Source of the DNA: a virus
Direction: 5' to 3' (one strand)
Virus record (IMG/VR): IMGVR_UViG_3300021356_000380
Coordinates: 1-20,085 of that record
Length of the DNA stretch: 20,085 nt
A program made the translations under genes and the position numbers. Numbering within the stretch: position 1 is the stretch's first letter; each line of letters opens with the position of its first letter. Positions 13,727 to 20,085 of the stretch are shown here, piece after piece. The notes beneath the pieces are model-generated. The model was not told where the DNA came from and did not search any database. It saw nothing but the letters and a program-made list of their open reading frames with translations.

Positions 13727-14013
13727 TCGTTCTGAGGCATCCGCAGAATGTGCCAAGGCACAGAGCCCTGACTGCACACAGTTTGGTCAGACTCGCTCGG
13801 CGGCCCACCTTGCGGATGCGAGTGAACAACAGCCTCGACTTTGCCCATCATTGCCGCGACGGCATAGTCACGAGGCTCTAGCACGAAGGTGTTTTCCGGT
13901 GCATCTGCTGCGTTACGGCATGGCCAATACTGCCCGTTGACGATGAGGCCACACGATTCGCGTGGGTAACACCGTGCAGCGTGCGCCTCAGCGTCACATC
14001 TGAAGTCGGGCAC
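13705..14013 (-). CDS. JAMM/MPN metalloprotease, N-terminal half of gpK
   Basis: 102 residues from GTG 14013. This start was chosen because GGAGG (14026-14022) lies 8 bases upstream and it keeps the overlap with gpL to 20 bases; an ATG at 14088 would put 25 non-matching residues in front. The zinc-site pattern of JAB1/MPN proteases is complete: Glu19 in PRESCGLIV, then His64 and His66 in VVHSHPQGG, followed by Ser73 and Asp76. In lambda gpK this domain is fused to NlpC/P60; here the two are separate overlapping genes. The end WLTINP matches the linker found between the domains in fused forms. Confidence 0.88.
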   Translation of the reverse strand: MPDFRCDAEAHAARCYPRESCGLIVNGQYWPCRNAADAPENTFVLEPRDYAVAAMMGKVEAVVHSHPQGGPPSESDQTVCSQGSVPWHILRMPQNEWLTINP

Positions 14014-14701
14014 CTGGGAAACCTCCGAACGGCAGATCGCCTTTAGGAAAGCGCAGCGTGCAGCTGGTGTAACGCTTGCCGCATACATCGTTGGCTTCAG
14101 TCGTCGGGTTGTTGTTGATGTCGAAGTAGTTCGTGCCCTTGTAACCGCATGTGCTTTCCTCGCGATACACCCAAGGGCAATGCTCCAACACTTGGCGACG
14201 TGGCAGCGCGACGTTGACTAAATCGAGCTTGCTTGCCAGCTCAAACTCAACTAAGAGCGGGTTCTCGTTCGCAACGCGGTCGATGTAATAAATCTGGTCT
14301 TCAAACTTGGCGGTAGGGTCTGCGGTCGCGTTTGTGCCGCTCGTGAAGTTTACGGCGTCCAAAAACTTTTTGCAGGTCTGGATTCGCGTGACCTTTGCCT
14401 GCAGCGGGTTGTAAAGCAGCAGCAGAGCCGAGATGGCGTTGCCGGTGTTTGCGATCCGCATTGTCGGCCGAGGCAGCACGCCTTTCGTTGACGCCTCGAA
14501 GCCGTCGACCTCGATTGCTGTTGCCGTATAAGTCAGGCCGTTAAACACAACGTCAGCGGTCAGCTCGTTTGTGCCTGCGTGGTAGTAGTAAACCTGATCC
14601 ACGCCGTTGACAGCCTGGGTCAGCTCCAGCTGGAACAGCTCGATAATCGCCGAGGGCTCTAAAGACTGCAGCTGCTCCTGAATCGACTGCGGTGTGCTCA
14701 T
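13994..14701 (-). CDS. L: Minor tail protein gpL
   Basis: 235 residues, close to lambda gpL (232). An N-terminal beta-rich domain (IIELFQLELTQAVNGVDQVY) is followed by the family segment FEDQIYYIDRVANENPLLVE and FELASKLDLVNVALPRRQV. The C-terminal part has four conserved cysteines (LEHCPWVY, ESTCGYKG, NDVCGKRY and YTSCTLRF), which in lambda gpL bind an iron-sulfur cluster, and ends with FPKGDLPFGGFPG. It forms part of the tail tip together with gpM, gpK and gpI. The ATG overlaps the gpM stop (ATGA). Confidence 0.92.
   Translation of the reverse strand: MSTPQSIQEQLQSLEPSAIIELFQLELTQAVNGVDQVYYYHAGTNELTADVVFNGLTYTATAIEVDGFEASTKGVLPRPTMRIANTGNAISALLLLYNPLQAKVTRIQTCKKFLDAVNFTSGTNATADPTAKFEDQIYYIDRVANENPLLVEFELASKLDLVNVALPRRQVLEHCPWVYREESTCGYKGTNYFDINNNPTTEANDVCGKRYTSCTLRFPKGDLPFGGFPGARLQM
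14011..14026 (-). promoter_or_regulatory. Shine-Dalgarno deciding the GTG start of the JAMM gene
   Basis: GGAGG at 14026-14022 followed 8 bases later by GTG at 14013-14011, inside the end of gpL. It is the clearest ribosome site among the tail genes, most of which have none and depend on overlaps. Confidence 0.7.
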
Positions 14702-15048
14702 GCTTCAAACACCTGCACAAAGGTTGTGGTCAGCTGAACCCGACCCTTAGTAGTCATCGTTTTGCTCCACGCAGAGCAACGCACTTTGATGCTGCTGCTT
14801 TCGCTCGGTGGCGTAAAAGTAAACTTCTCAGTGCCACCACGGGCATCTAAAAACGCCTCAACGGTGTCCGACTCTGACTCCGACAGGTTGTACGTAAGCG
14901 TGAACGACTTCGGGTTTTGGTTAATGCCCAGGCTGCCTACCTGTTCATAACCGCTGCCGAATCGTGCCCGTCGGACAAGCGGCTGGCTGCCCTTTGTTGT
15001 GCCGTAGGACGGCTGCAGGTTGACGGATGAATCCCAGCTAGCGGTCAT
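14698..15048 (-). CDS. M: Minor tail protein gpM
   Basis: 116 residues, similar in size to lambda gpM (109). The family signature is visible: an N-terminal W and Y-rich strand, RRARFGSGYEQVGSLGINQN, LTYNLSESESDTVEAFLDAR, then FTFTPPSESSSIKVRCSAWS and a closing VQLTTTFVQVFEA. gpM joins the tape measure to the tail tip. Start and stop overlap both neighbours by four bases (ATGA). Confidence 0.9.
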   Translation of the reverse strand: MTASWDSSVNLQPSYGTTKGSQPLVRRARFGSGYEQVGSLGINQNPKSFTLTYNLSESESDTVEAFLDARGGTEKFTFTPPSESSSIKVRCSAWSKTMTTKGRVQLTTTFVQVFEA

Positions 15049-16955
15049 CGGCTCAGAAGTCCTCCAGGTCGTTGCTGCTTAATTAACTCAGTCTGGACTG
15101 CAGCGCCAATCAAAGCGCCGAGCTGCCGTGACTGGCCCTCGTTGCCCTCGACGGTAGTGCCGCTGGCATCAACGTTCACAACGACGTTAGAGGCCATGGC
15201 AGCGCCGCCTCCACCTAGCTGATTGTTAGGGATGATCGTGCCAGCTCTATCGGGGACAAACAACTCGGGGCCGCGTTCACCGACGATCGAGGGGCGACCA
15301 ACAGGTGGACGACCACCGTCTGCGAAACCTAGGAAGCCGGTGAAACTAAAGCCCTTCAGCGCGTTAAGCAACTTCTGCTGGAGGATTAGCTTTGCCATCG
15401 ACTTGATGACACCCAGCAGGGAATCGCCTAGCGACTTAGTTCCTTCGATTGCTGCCGTGAGAGCGTCAACAATTCCAGTTCGGAAAGCATTATCAAGCTC
15501 TTCAGCTTTTTGCTTTTGCTCGTCTAGCTTTTTCTTCAGAGCTTCGTCTTGCTTTAGGCGAAGTTCATTGGCTTTAGTAATAGCTTCAGTGGCATCCTGC
15601 TGCTCAAACAGCGCAGTAGTTGCTTCAAGCTCTGCTTTGATTTGATCCTCTGTCAGGCCGCGTTTGTTTTCAAGAATGTCAGCAATTTGGATCTGGCGCT
15701 CGAACTGTTTCCGCTCCTCGTCTGTTAGCGCAGATGCGAGCAAAGTTGCCTGCTCTAATGAGCGCACACGATCTGCCGATGCTTGTGCAATTTGTGCGGC
15801 TTCCTCAGCAGGATCTTTGCCGCCAGTACCAGCTCTGCCCTGCAACAACTCAGGGATCGTCATGTCGGGTGTCTCGGGAGTTCTCAGGAAATCACTGTTC
15901 CTTAGCTCCTCAATCCTTGCTTGTCTTCGTTCAAAGAACTCTCGACGCTCTGCGACTGTGCGACCACCTGCAAATCGTTTCGCTGAACCCTTGCCGCTTA
16001 TTCCAAGCTCTTCGTCTACTTTTCTCGCAATCTCTGCTTCCCTAAACAGATTGTTGATCTGGTTCGTAATAGTTGTGAGGAAGTTAATAATGCCCTTAAA
16101 AATAGGTGACAGCACCTTGCCGATGTTCTGACCGAACCGCTGCAAAGCATCTTGCAACGTTGAAAGTTTGCCAAACAAAGTATCGGACTGGGCGACCGCA
16201 CCGTTTGCATATTTACCGCCTGCCTCTGTCAGCCTGATCAGAGCAACCTCTGCTGCTTTGGCGCTGATCTGTCCTTTCTCCAGTGCTTTGCTGAACTCAG
16301 TGCCGGTCAGGCCATACATCTTCCTTAGCTCGTCTTGGAGCGCGACGCCTCGCTCCTGCAGCTGCAGCAGCTCCTCACCTTGTAGTCGGCCCTTCGCTTG
16401 AATCTGGCCGAACGCCGTTGCGATGCCGCTCAGGTCGGCACCAGTCGCACCAGCAACATCAGCGAGTCGCTTGGTGATGTCAACGACCTGCTCTGTCTCG
16501 AAGCCGAAAGCCTTCAAGCGTTTCGACGTTTCGATCAGCTCTGTGCTTGTGAACGGCGTCACCGCACCGAACGCCTGCAGCTCAGAGATAATCCCCTTGG
16601 CTGTTTCCAGCGACCCGGTAAGAACTTGCAGGCTCTTAGTTTGCCTCTCTAGCTCGCCCGCCTTGCCGAATGAGAACTTAAGCAACGCTGCCGCACCCGC
16701 AGCCCCTGCAGCAAGTAAAGCCGCCTTGCCTAGTTTTCCAAATTTGCCTGCTGCTTGCCCTGCCTTTCTCGCTAAATCAGCCAGGCCCTTTTTGCCTTTG
16801 CGGCCCATATCGGCAAGCTTGTCGCCTGTATCTTTCGCAGCCCTCTTCAGGCTGTTTATTGCAACCTCTGCTTTTTTGCTAGCTGCCGCAACCGCGCGAA
16901 GTGGATTGATCGCCTTTACGGCGTTGACAATCAGATCGACGGATGACTGTGCCAC
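15045..16955 (-). CDS. H: Tail tape measure protein
   Basis: 636 residues from GTG 16955, with AGG six bases upstream. The basic, helical N-terminus (residues 1-65) leads to a short hydrophobic segment (LLAAGAAGAAALLKF). The tape measure N-terminal domain follows at about residues 95-280 (RQTKSLQVLTGSLETAKGII, PFTSTELIETSKRLKAFGFE, FGQIQAKGRLQGEELLQLQE). Then come a hydrophobic helix near 285-305, long charged coiled coils (about 310-520) and the typical C-terminus FADGGRPPVGRPSIVGERGP. It sets tail length: at roughly 1.5 angstrom per residue a tail of about 95 nm would be expected, which is short for a siphovirus. Confidence 0.93.
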   Translation of the reverse strand: MAQSSVDLIVNAVKAINPLRAVAAASKKAEVAINSLKRAAKDTGDKLADMGRKGKKGLADLARKAGQAAGKFGKLGKAALLAAGAAGAAALLKFSFGKAGELERQTKSLQVLTGSLETAKGIISELQAFGAVTPFTSTELIETSKRLKAFGFETEQVVDITKRLADVAGATGADLSGIATAFGQIQAKGRLQGEELLQLQERGVALQDELRKMYGLTGTEFSKALEKGQISAKAAEVALIRLTEAGGKYANGAVAQSDTLFGKLSTLQDALQRFGQNIGKVLSPIFKGIINFLTTITNQINNLFREAEIARKVDEELGISGKGSAKRFAGGRTVAERREFFERRQARIEELRNSDFLRTPETPDMTIPELLQGRAGTGGKDPAEEAAQIAQASADRVRSLEQATLLASALTDEERKQFERQIQIADILENKRGLTEDQIKAELEATTALFEQQDATEAITKANELRLKQDEALKKKLDEQKQKAEELDNAFRTGIVDALTAAIEGTKSLGDSLLGVIKSMAKLILQQKLLNALKGFSFTGFLGFADGGRPPVGRPSIVGERGPELFVPDRAGTIIPNNQLGGGGAAMASNVVVNVDASGTTVEGNEGQSRQLGALIGAAVQTELIKQQRPGGLLSR

Positions 16956-16978
16956 GGCGACCTAGCGATAAGCGAAGT

Positions 16979-17161
16979 CTACCGCCGCCCTTGCTTTGCG
17001 CGCTGCATAGCTTTTTCTTCCATCTCGGACTTCAGCTCATGGAAGGCCGCAAAATGCACCAGCTCGTCATCTGTCAGCTCAGTGCGAAGCCTGCTGACCG
17101 TCATCCCTAGTTCGCAGGCCAGGTGGAACTCATAAAAGACCCACTTGTCCTGCTTTAGTCG
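16979..17161 (-). CDS. T: gpT-type frameshift extension of the tail chaperone
   Basis: Reading the minus strand from the slippery site in the -1 frame gives 60 more codons ending in TAG at 16981-16979. The peptide (RLKQDKWVFYEFHLACELGM, then LRTELTDDELVHFAAFHELK and EMEEKAMQRAKQG) has the pattern of lambda T domains: an aromatic-rich first helix, a Leu-rich motif ending in F-x-x-(F/Y)-x-E-L-K, and a charged tail. There is no good start codon at its beginning, so it should be made only as a G-T fusion of about 177 residues. In lambda the T part recruits the tail tube protein while G binds the tape measure. It ends 23 bases before the tape measure start. Confidence 0.85.
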   Translation of the reverse strand, partial: RLKQDKWVFYEFHLACELGMTVSRLRTELTDDELVHFAAFHELKSEMEEKAMQRAKQGRR

Positions 17162-17511
17162 TTTTTTGCGTCTTCGAGGCTGGTCTCTTCACCGAGACCA
17201 AAGACGAACAGCTCGACTTCATTTAGGACAGACTCGGGCAGCTCGCGTTGCAGTTTCGCTGCATCAGCCGGAGCAAACGCCTTGGTGCCGTCTTCCAGCT
17301 CGGCAAGCTGGCAAAGCATGTTGGTGCTGATGTCTAGGGCTTCATCAGAACCAGCAAGATTCTGCGCCCGTTTGCGATCAGCACGGGTGATCGGCTTGAA
17401 GTAGAGATCAATGATCTTTTCCCCGTCGCCGTTCTTTAGCTCAAACTTGCGACGCTGGTTGAGATCAAACGCCCCAACCAGCAGATCAACCGTTCTTTGA
17501 GTCGCAGGCAT
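17155..17511 (-). CDS. G: Tail assembly chaperone gpG-like (zero-frame product)
   Basis: 118 residues from ATG 17511, whose first base overlaps the TGA of the tail tube gene (TGATG); a TTG one codon earlier is less likely. The protein begins MPATQRTVDLLVGAF and includes IIDLYFKPITRADRKRAQNL and a helical acidic C-terminus (ESVLNEVELFVFGLGEETSL), as expected for gpG-type chaperones that coat the tape measure. In the last codons, GCA AAA AAC GAC TAA contains the heptamer A AAA AAC in the correct frame, followed two codons later by the stop. Position between tube and tape measure genes is diagnostic. Confidence 0.9.
   Translation of the reverse strand: MPATQRTVDLLVGAFDLNQRRKFELKNGDGEKIIDLYFKPITRADRKRAQNLAGSDEALDISTNMLCQLAELEDGTKAFAPADAAKLQRELPESVLNEVELFVFGLGEETSLEDAKND
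17161..17167 (-). promoter_or_regulatory. Programmed -1 frameshift site A AAA AAC
   Basis: On the minus strand, A(17167) AAA(17166-17164) AAC(17163-17161) matches X-XXY-YYZ with the zero frame reading AAA AAC, and the zero-frame stop is at 17157-17155. A -1 slip fuses gpG to the 60-residue T frame. In lambda-like phages the G:GT ratio is set by such a site. Confidence 0.88.
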
Positions 17512-17933
17512 CAAATACCAGAGGTGATAGTACCGTTTGCAGTGAAGCTGATAGTTACAACTTCAATCTCGCCAACGGTAGCACCGAACTCTGCGTTGGT
17601 AACTAGAGCCGCAAACGACAACTTTTTGTCGCCGCTTTCATCTAGATACAGCTCAAAGTTAGCGTTAGCTGGATCCTCAGTAGTCAACGCCTCGTTGAAC
17701 AAGTCGAGCTTGTCGCCTGCACTTGGGGCGTCATAAAGCACCTCGCAGGAGCCAGTGCCGCTAACCAGTCCACCGACGTAAGCGCGGAAGGTGTCGCCGT
17801 GGTCGGTGACTTCCAGCTGCTCTTTGTCGATTGACATTGACCAAGACCGCACAGCAGCGATCTCGCCAAGTGCTGCACCTGCTGCGTCCTTGTCGAACTT
17901 AATGGTGCCCTGTTGTCCTCGGTAAAAAGCCAT
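17511..17933 (-). CDS. Major tail tube protein, copy 2
   Basis: 140 residues starting MAFYRGQQGTIKFDKD. It is clearly paralogous to the upstream gene (MAFYRGEEGSVKFDD), about half identical by eye along the whole length: SWSMSIDKEQLEV against SWSLTLDKEVLET, GGLVSGTGSCEVLYD against GGIISGNGSVEVIYT, and ATVGEIEVVTISF against ATVGEIEIITVNF. It has the beta-sandwich composition and C-terminal NGTIT ending seen in tube proteins of this group. It starts two bases after the stop of copy 1 and precedes gpG. This copy or its paralogue should be the main tube subunit; which one is not evident. Confidence 0.88.
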   Translation of the reverse strand: MAFYRGQQGTIKFDKDAAGAALGEIAAVRSWSMSIDKEQLEVTDHGDTFRAYVGGLVSGTGSCEVLYDAPSAGDKLDLFNEALTTEDPANANFELYLDESGDKKLSFAALVTNAEFGATVGEIEVVTISFTANGTITSGI

Positions 17934-17935
17934 GA

Positions 17936-18352
17936 TCAGATAGCGGTGGTGATGGTGCCGTTGGTCACGAAGTTGACCGTGATGATCTCGATTTCACCCA
18001 CCGTGGCGGAAAGCTCAGCCGATGTCACCACGCCATCGAAGCTGATCTTTTTCGCGCCGCTGGTATCGAGGAACAACTCAAACAGCGCAGTGCCTTCGTC
18101 AGTCGCGGTGTTGATGTGATCGATAAATGCTGCCGTCTCGTCAGAGGACGAAGCGGTGTAGATCACTTCGACGCTGCCGTTGCCGCTGATGATGCCACCG
18201 ACGTTTCCTGCGTAGGTGTCACCCATCACGGTGGTTTCCAGCACCTCTTTGTCCAGTGTCAGGGACCAGGACCGGGTGCTAGTGATTGCAGAAGCGGAAG
18301 AGCCAGCGTCGTCGAATTTGACGCTTCCCTCCTCACCGCGATAAAAGGCCAT
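17936..18352 (-). CDS. Major tail tube protein, copy 1
   Basis: 138 residues, a tail tube protein paralogue of the next gene (compare the identical MAFYRG start and the ATVGEIE and NGTIT blocks near the end). It is located immediately after the tail terminator gene, in the place of lambda V. Differences are concentrated in the exposed loops (MGDTYAGNV against HGDTFRAYV, SSSDETAAFIDHINTA against SAGDKLDLFNEALTTE), consistent with a shared core fold and changed surface or partner contacts. It is separated from its neighbours by only two bases on each side. Confidence 0.88.
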   Translation of the reverse strand: MAFYRGEEGSVKFDDAGSSASAITSTRSWSLTLDKEVLETTVMGDTYAGNVGGIISGNGSVEVIYTASSSDETAAFIDHINTATDEGTALFELFLDTSGAKKISFDGVVTSAELSATVGEIEIITVNFVTNGTITTAI

Positions 18353-18354
18353 GG

Positions 18355-18780
18355 TCAGAGTTCCTCGATAAATTCAAAGGTCACACGGACCTGAGTTGAA
18401 AAATAGCCCTCGGGAGCTGGTGAAGCCAGTGCCTCTGGACCGACGGGAGCGTCGAAGTAAACCCCCGACACGATGACCCTATTGTAAAGGTCTCGAACGC
18501 GCTTACCAATCACATAATTAGCGCCGGGGCCAACACCCTTAGGCGTGAAAATGTTGAACAGGATCAACCCTGTGATCCGATTGTCGGAGTCGGTAGTGCC
18601 ACCGAGGCTGAGATATTCATTGGCTCCGAAGGCCGTCAGGCACTGCACCCAGGAGCTGTTTGGCGTCGGCTCATAAGGCATGTTGTTAAACACGACCGGC
18701 AGCACGGGGCTGCCCGCAAGTTCGGTGGCAAGACGCCCTTCGATCGTTGAGCGGATCGAGTTGAGATCAGCAGCGGCCAT
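18355..18780 (-). CDS. Tail terminator protein (gpU-like)
   Basis: 141 residues beginning MAAADLNSIRSTIEGRLATE. The family features are an N-terminal helix, the VFNNMPYEP strand-turn (compare 'ENV-P' in the family), SWVQCLTAFGANEYLSLGG, and RITGLILFNIFTPKGVGPG. This matches phage proteins of the DUF4128 type that act as tail terminators, capping the tube and joining it to the head. The position between the gp10/Z-like gene and the tube genes fits. The ATG overlaps the preceding TAA. Confidence 0.82.
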   Translation of the reverse strand: MAAADLNSIRSTIEGRLATELAGSPVLPVVFNNMPYEPTPNSSWVQCLTAFGANEYLSLGGTTDSDNRITGLILFNIFTPKGVGPGANYVIGKRVRDLYNRVIVSGVYFDAPVGPEALASPAPEGYFSTQVRVTFEFIEEL

Positions 18781-19166
18781 TATCCGCGTCTCCGCCTGAC
18801 TTTATTCACGAGTTTAGGCACGTCTCTTTCGGCTACCTCGTCAGCGATCATCTCGGGATAGCCAGGCTTTGTGCCTTGCTTGGTCCGATATTTGTTGCCC
18901 CAAGACTTAGGCAGGTTCTCGCCCATAATCACGGGCTGTGCATAGACAGTGCGGTTGAATACACGCCCTTGCAACGGGTTATCCATCGTCTGCTCCCACG
19001 CGCCAATCAGCACCCCGCTATCAACAGGTGTGCCGACTCCGCCGTTTGTAGCGGCTTCGTACAGCTTGAGTTTGCTATGCAGTGCGAACGTCGTCTCCTT
19101 AACGACCTGCTCGACCTCCTCTCTGCAGAAGTCGCCGATGTCTCGGATTCGGATGCCGCGAGCCAT
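18780..19166 (-). CDS. Neck / tail completion protein (HK97 gp10-like, Z position)
   Basis: 128 residues: a helical N-terminus (IRDIGDFCREEVEQVVKETT), the characteristic GVGTPVDSGVLIGAWEQTM block (HK97 gp10-type proteins carry P-V-D-T/S-G-x-L-x-x-S/A-W), then YAQPVIMGENLPKSWGNKYR and a very basic end (KLVNKVRRRRG). These proteins complete the tail end that joins the head. The gene stands two bases after the stopper gene. Confidence 0.85.
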   Translation of the reverse strand: MARGIRIRDIGDFCREEVEQVVKETTFALHSKLKLYEAATNGGVGTPVDSGVLIGAWEQTMDNPLQGRVFNRTVYAQPVIMGENLPKSWGNKYRTKQGTKPGYPEMIADEVAERDVPKLVNKVRRRRG

Positions 19167-19168
19167 CG

Positions 19169-19525
19169 CTACGCCCTCAAGATCAGCTCGTAGGTGATCG
19201 CCGTATTGTCCTGGTCGATCGTCTGCACTTCGATGATTTGATGCACCACGGTGCTGATCACCACGCGGTCTTTGGTGCCGGGTGCCGTCGCCAGTTCCTT
19301 TGCCGCGACGATCAAGCGTTTGTCGCTGGCCTGCACAAGGTCGTTGACCTCGCTCTGCCTGATGTTCTGCACCACTCCTTTGATGGCGGTGTCGCTTTCG
19401 GTTTCCCCGATGACGCCCGTCGTCGTGTTGTAAGTGCCAGCCGTGACATAGCGGATCGTCACGTCTGCGCCCAGCGCGTCGATAACGTTACCGGCTACTT
19501 TCTCCAGCGACTGAGCAAGTCCCAT
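19169..19525 (-). CDS. Head-tail stopper / head closure protein
   Basis: 118 residues, beta-rich with YNTTTGVIGETESDTAIKGV and VVISTVVHQIIEVQTIDQD, and a conserved V-x-N-I pattern (GVVQNIRQSEVND). The V-(I/V)-x-x-G-x-x-(Y/H)-x-I-x-x-V motif and its place just before the gp10-like gene match stopper proteins of the SPP1 gp16 / lambda gpFII type that close the portal after packaging. The family assignment is by pattern and order, not by a search. Its start overlaps the stop of the next gene upstream by one base. Confidence 0.75.
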   Translation of the reverse strand: MGLAQSLEKVAGNVIDALGADVTIRYVTAGTYNTTTGVIGETESDTAIKGVVQNIRQSEVNDLVQASDKRLIVAAKELATAPGTKDRVVISTVVHQIIEVQTIDQDNTAITYELILRA

Positions 19526-19755
19526 CAGAGGTTATATGCAAGGCAAGCGCCACTGGTCAACGTGATGCTGGTGATGATTCCGCAGATGTAGGTGTCGGCC
19601 ACAAAAGTCTCACCAGCCAAGCTGTTGCCGGTTGCGTTCTTCACCGTGATCGCGCTGATCACAGTGTCTTCCTTGAAGTACACCTTGCTGAACCTGCCGG
19701 TGTGAGCAGCAGTGTCAGAGATGAACTCGAAGCCGCCTGAAAGGTCTGCGTACAT
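19525..19755 (-). CDS. 76-residue hypothetical protein in the head-tail junction region
   Basis: It starts MYADLSGGFEFISDTAAHTG and continues VYFKEDTVISAITVKNATGN, ICGIITSITLTSGACLAYNL. The protein is all-beta in appearance, uncharged and short, with a Gly/Thr-rich composition like a decoration, fibre-knob or small cementing subunit. Related short proteins occur, as I recall, among phage structural genes, often without assigned function. It lies between the connector and stopper genes, two bases after the first and overlapping the second by one base. It may stabilise the capsid or neck. Confidence 0.65.
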   Translation of the reverse strand: MYADLSGGFEFISDTAAHTGRFSKVYFKEDTVISAITVKNATGNSLAGETFVADTYICGIITSITLTSGACLAYNL

Positions 19756-19757
19756 GG

Positions 19758-20085
19758 TCAGCTCCGTTTAATAGCGATGTTGCCTGGTCCACTAATTCTA
19801 AGACCCGTCAAGTACCTTTCAAACATCGGCGGAACGTGGTCAGCTCCAACAGCACCGGCCTTGTCGGGCGTCACGTTGAGGCTGCCAATCTGAACGTTCT
19901 TGTAATCGTTCAGACCGCTGAGGCTGATGCCGTCCGTGTTGTTCTTCAGGTAAACAGCAAGCTCGATCTGAGCACGCTTCACCTGATCCGGAATCTCGGT
20001 GTCGGTGAAGTAATCCTCAGAGATTCGGAAAGGAAAGCCAGTGGCGTACGTGTTGACGTAGGTATCGGGCTTTCGCACGCCAGTA
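19758..20085 (-). CDS. Head-tail connector (adaptor), DnaT-like family, partial
   Basis: The frame is open to the right edge; a GTG at 20078 could start it, but the family has a longer N-terminus, so I treat it as truncated. Visible are GFPFRISEDYFTDTEIPDQV, a helical segment RAQIELAVYLKNN, then the typical end: VQIGSLNVTPDK, followed by PPMFERYLTGLRISGPG. Proteins of this type are often labelled DnaT-like ssDNA-binding but act as the adaptor ring attached to the portal. The gene's position at the upstream end of the stopper, neck and terminator series fits. Confidence 0.72.
   Translation of the reverse strand, partial: TGVRKPDTYVNTYATGFPFRISEDYFTDTEIPDQVKRAQIELAVYLKNNTDGISLSGLNDYKNVQIGSLNVTPDKAGAVGADHVPPMFERYLTGLRISGPGNIAIKRS

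Noticed and set aside
15223-16131. Long plus-strand frames opposite the tape measure gene
   Set aside because: Ser/Arg/Leu-rich antisense shadows of the coiled-coil coding sequence; the minus strand has a clear tape measure pattern.
1-20085. Integrase, attachment sites, tRNA, CRISPR or IS elements
   Set aside because: None was visible on reading both strands; all space is taken by structural, lysis or small phage genes.

Overview
The window is a piece of a tailed double-stranded DNA phage genome. It is most likely a siphovirus that infects picocyanobacteria such as Synechococcus. The host is inferred, not proven. The tail fibres start with sequences I associate with cyanophages. Several very small genes (a 41-residue basic protein, a 63-residue protein, an inner-membrane peptide of about 77 residues and a secreted beta-barrel-like protein) resemble, from memory, families common in marine cyanophages. 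No integrase, repressor, tRNA, CRISPR or IS element was seen.

From the right edge to about 4.1 kb the minus strand carries one compact lambda-type morphogenesis cluster, read right to left. It holds a head-tail connector (cut by the window edge), a 76-residue unknown, a stopper, a gp10/Z-like tail completion protein, a tail terminator and two paralogous tail tube proteins. These are followed by a gpG/gpGT-type tail chaperone pair with a canonical A AAA AAC slippery site, the tape measure protein, gpM, gpL, separate JAMM and NlpC/P60 genes (together equal to lambda gpK), a gpI homologue with a large extra C-terminal domain, a 1160-residue gpJ-like central tail tip protein and two long fibre genes with a small protein between them. 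Most junctions are 1-4 base overlaps or 2-5 base gaps, so this reads as one polycistronic, translationally coupled unit. It ends in three small genes and the beta-barrel gene before a minus-strand terminator near 4.07-4.10 kb.

The left 4 kb is a mixed-strand accessory and lysis region. A plus-strand operon (843-2773) encodes a holin-like membrane protein and three consecutive signal-peptide proteins, all overlapping. Diverging from it on the minus strand are a 57-residue peptide and a C39-like papain-fold hydrolase with a hydrophobic N-terminus, a plausible endolysin that runs off the left edge. A Pro-rich minus-strand protein (2646-3413) overlaps the last plus-strand gene tail to tail. Its start codon also overlaps, inside one CATG, the start of a small plus-strand gene (3412-3729), which is followed by terminator hairpins.

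The points most worth following up are the programmed frameshift and its otherwise unannotated 60-residue T domain, the tandem tail tube genes, the split gpK, the gpI extension, the probable membrane-anchored C39 lysin, and the cassette of exported phage proteins.
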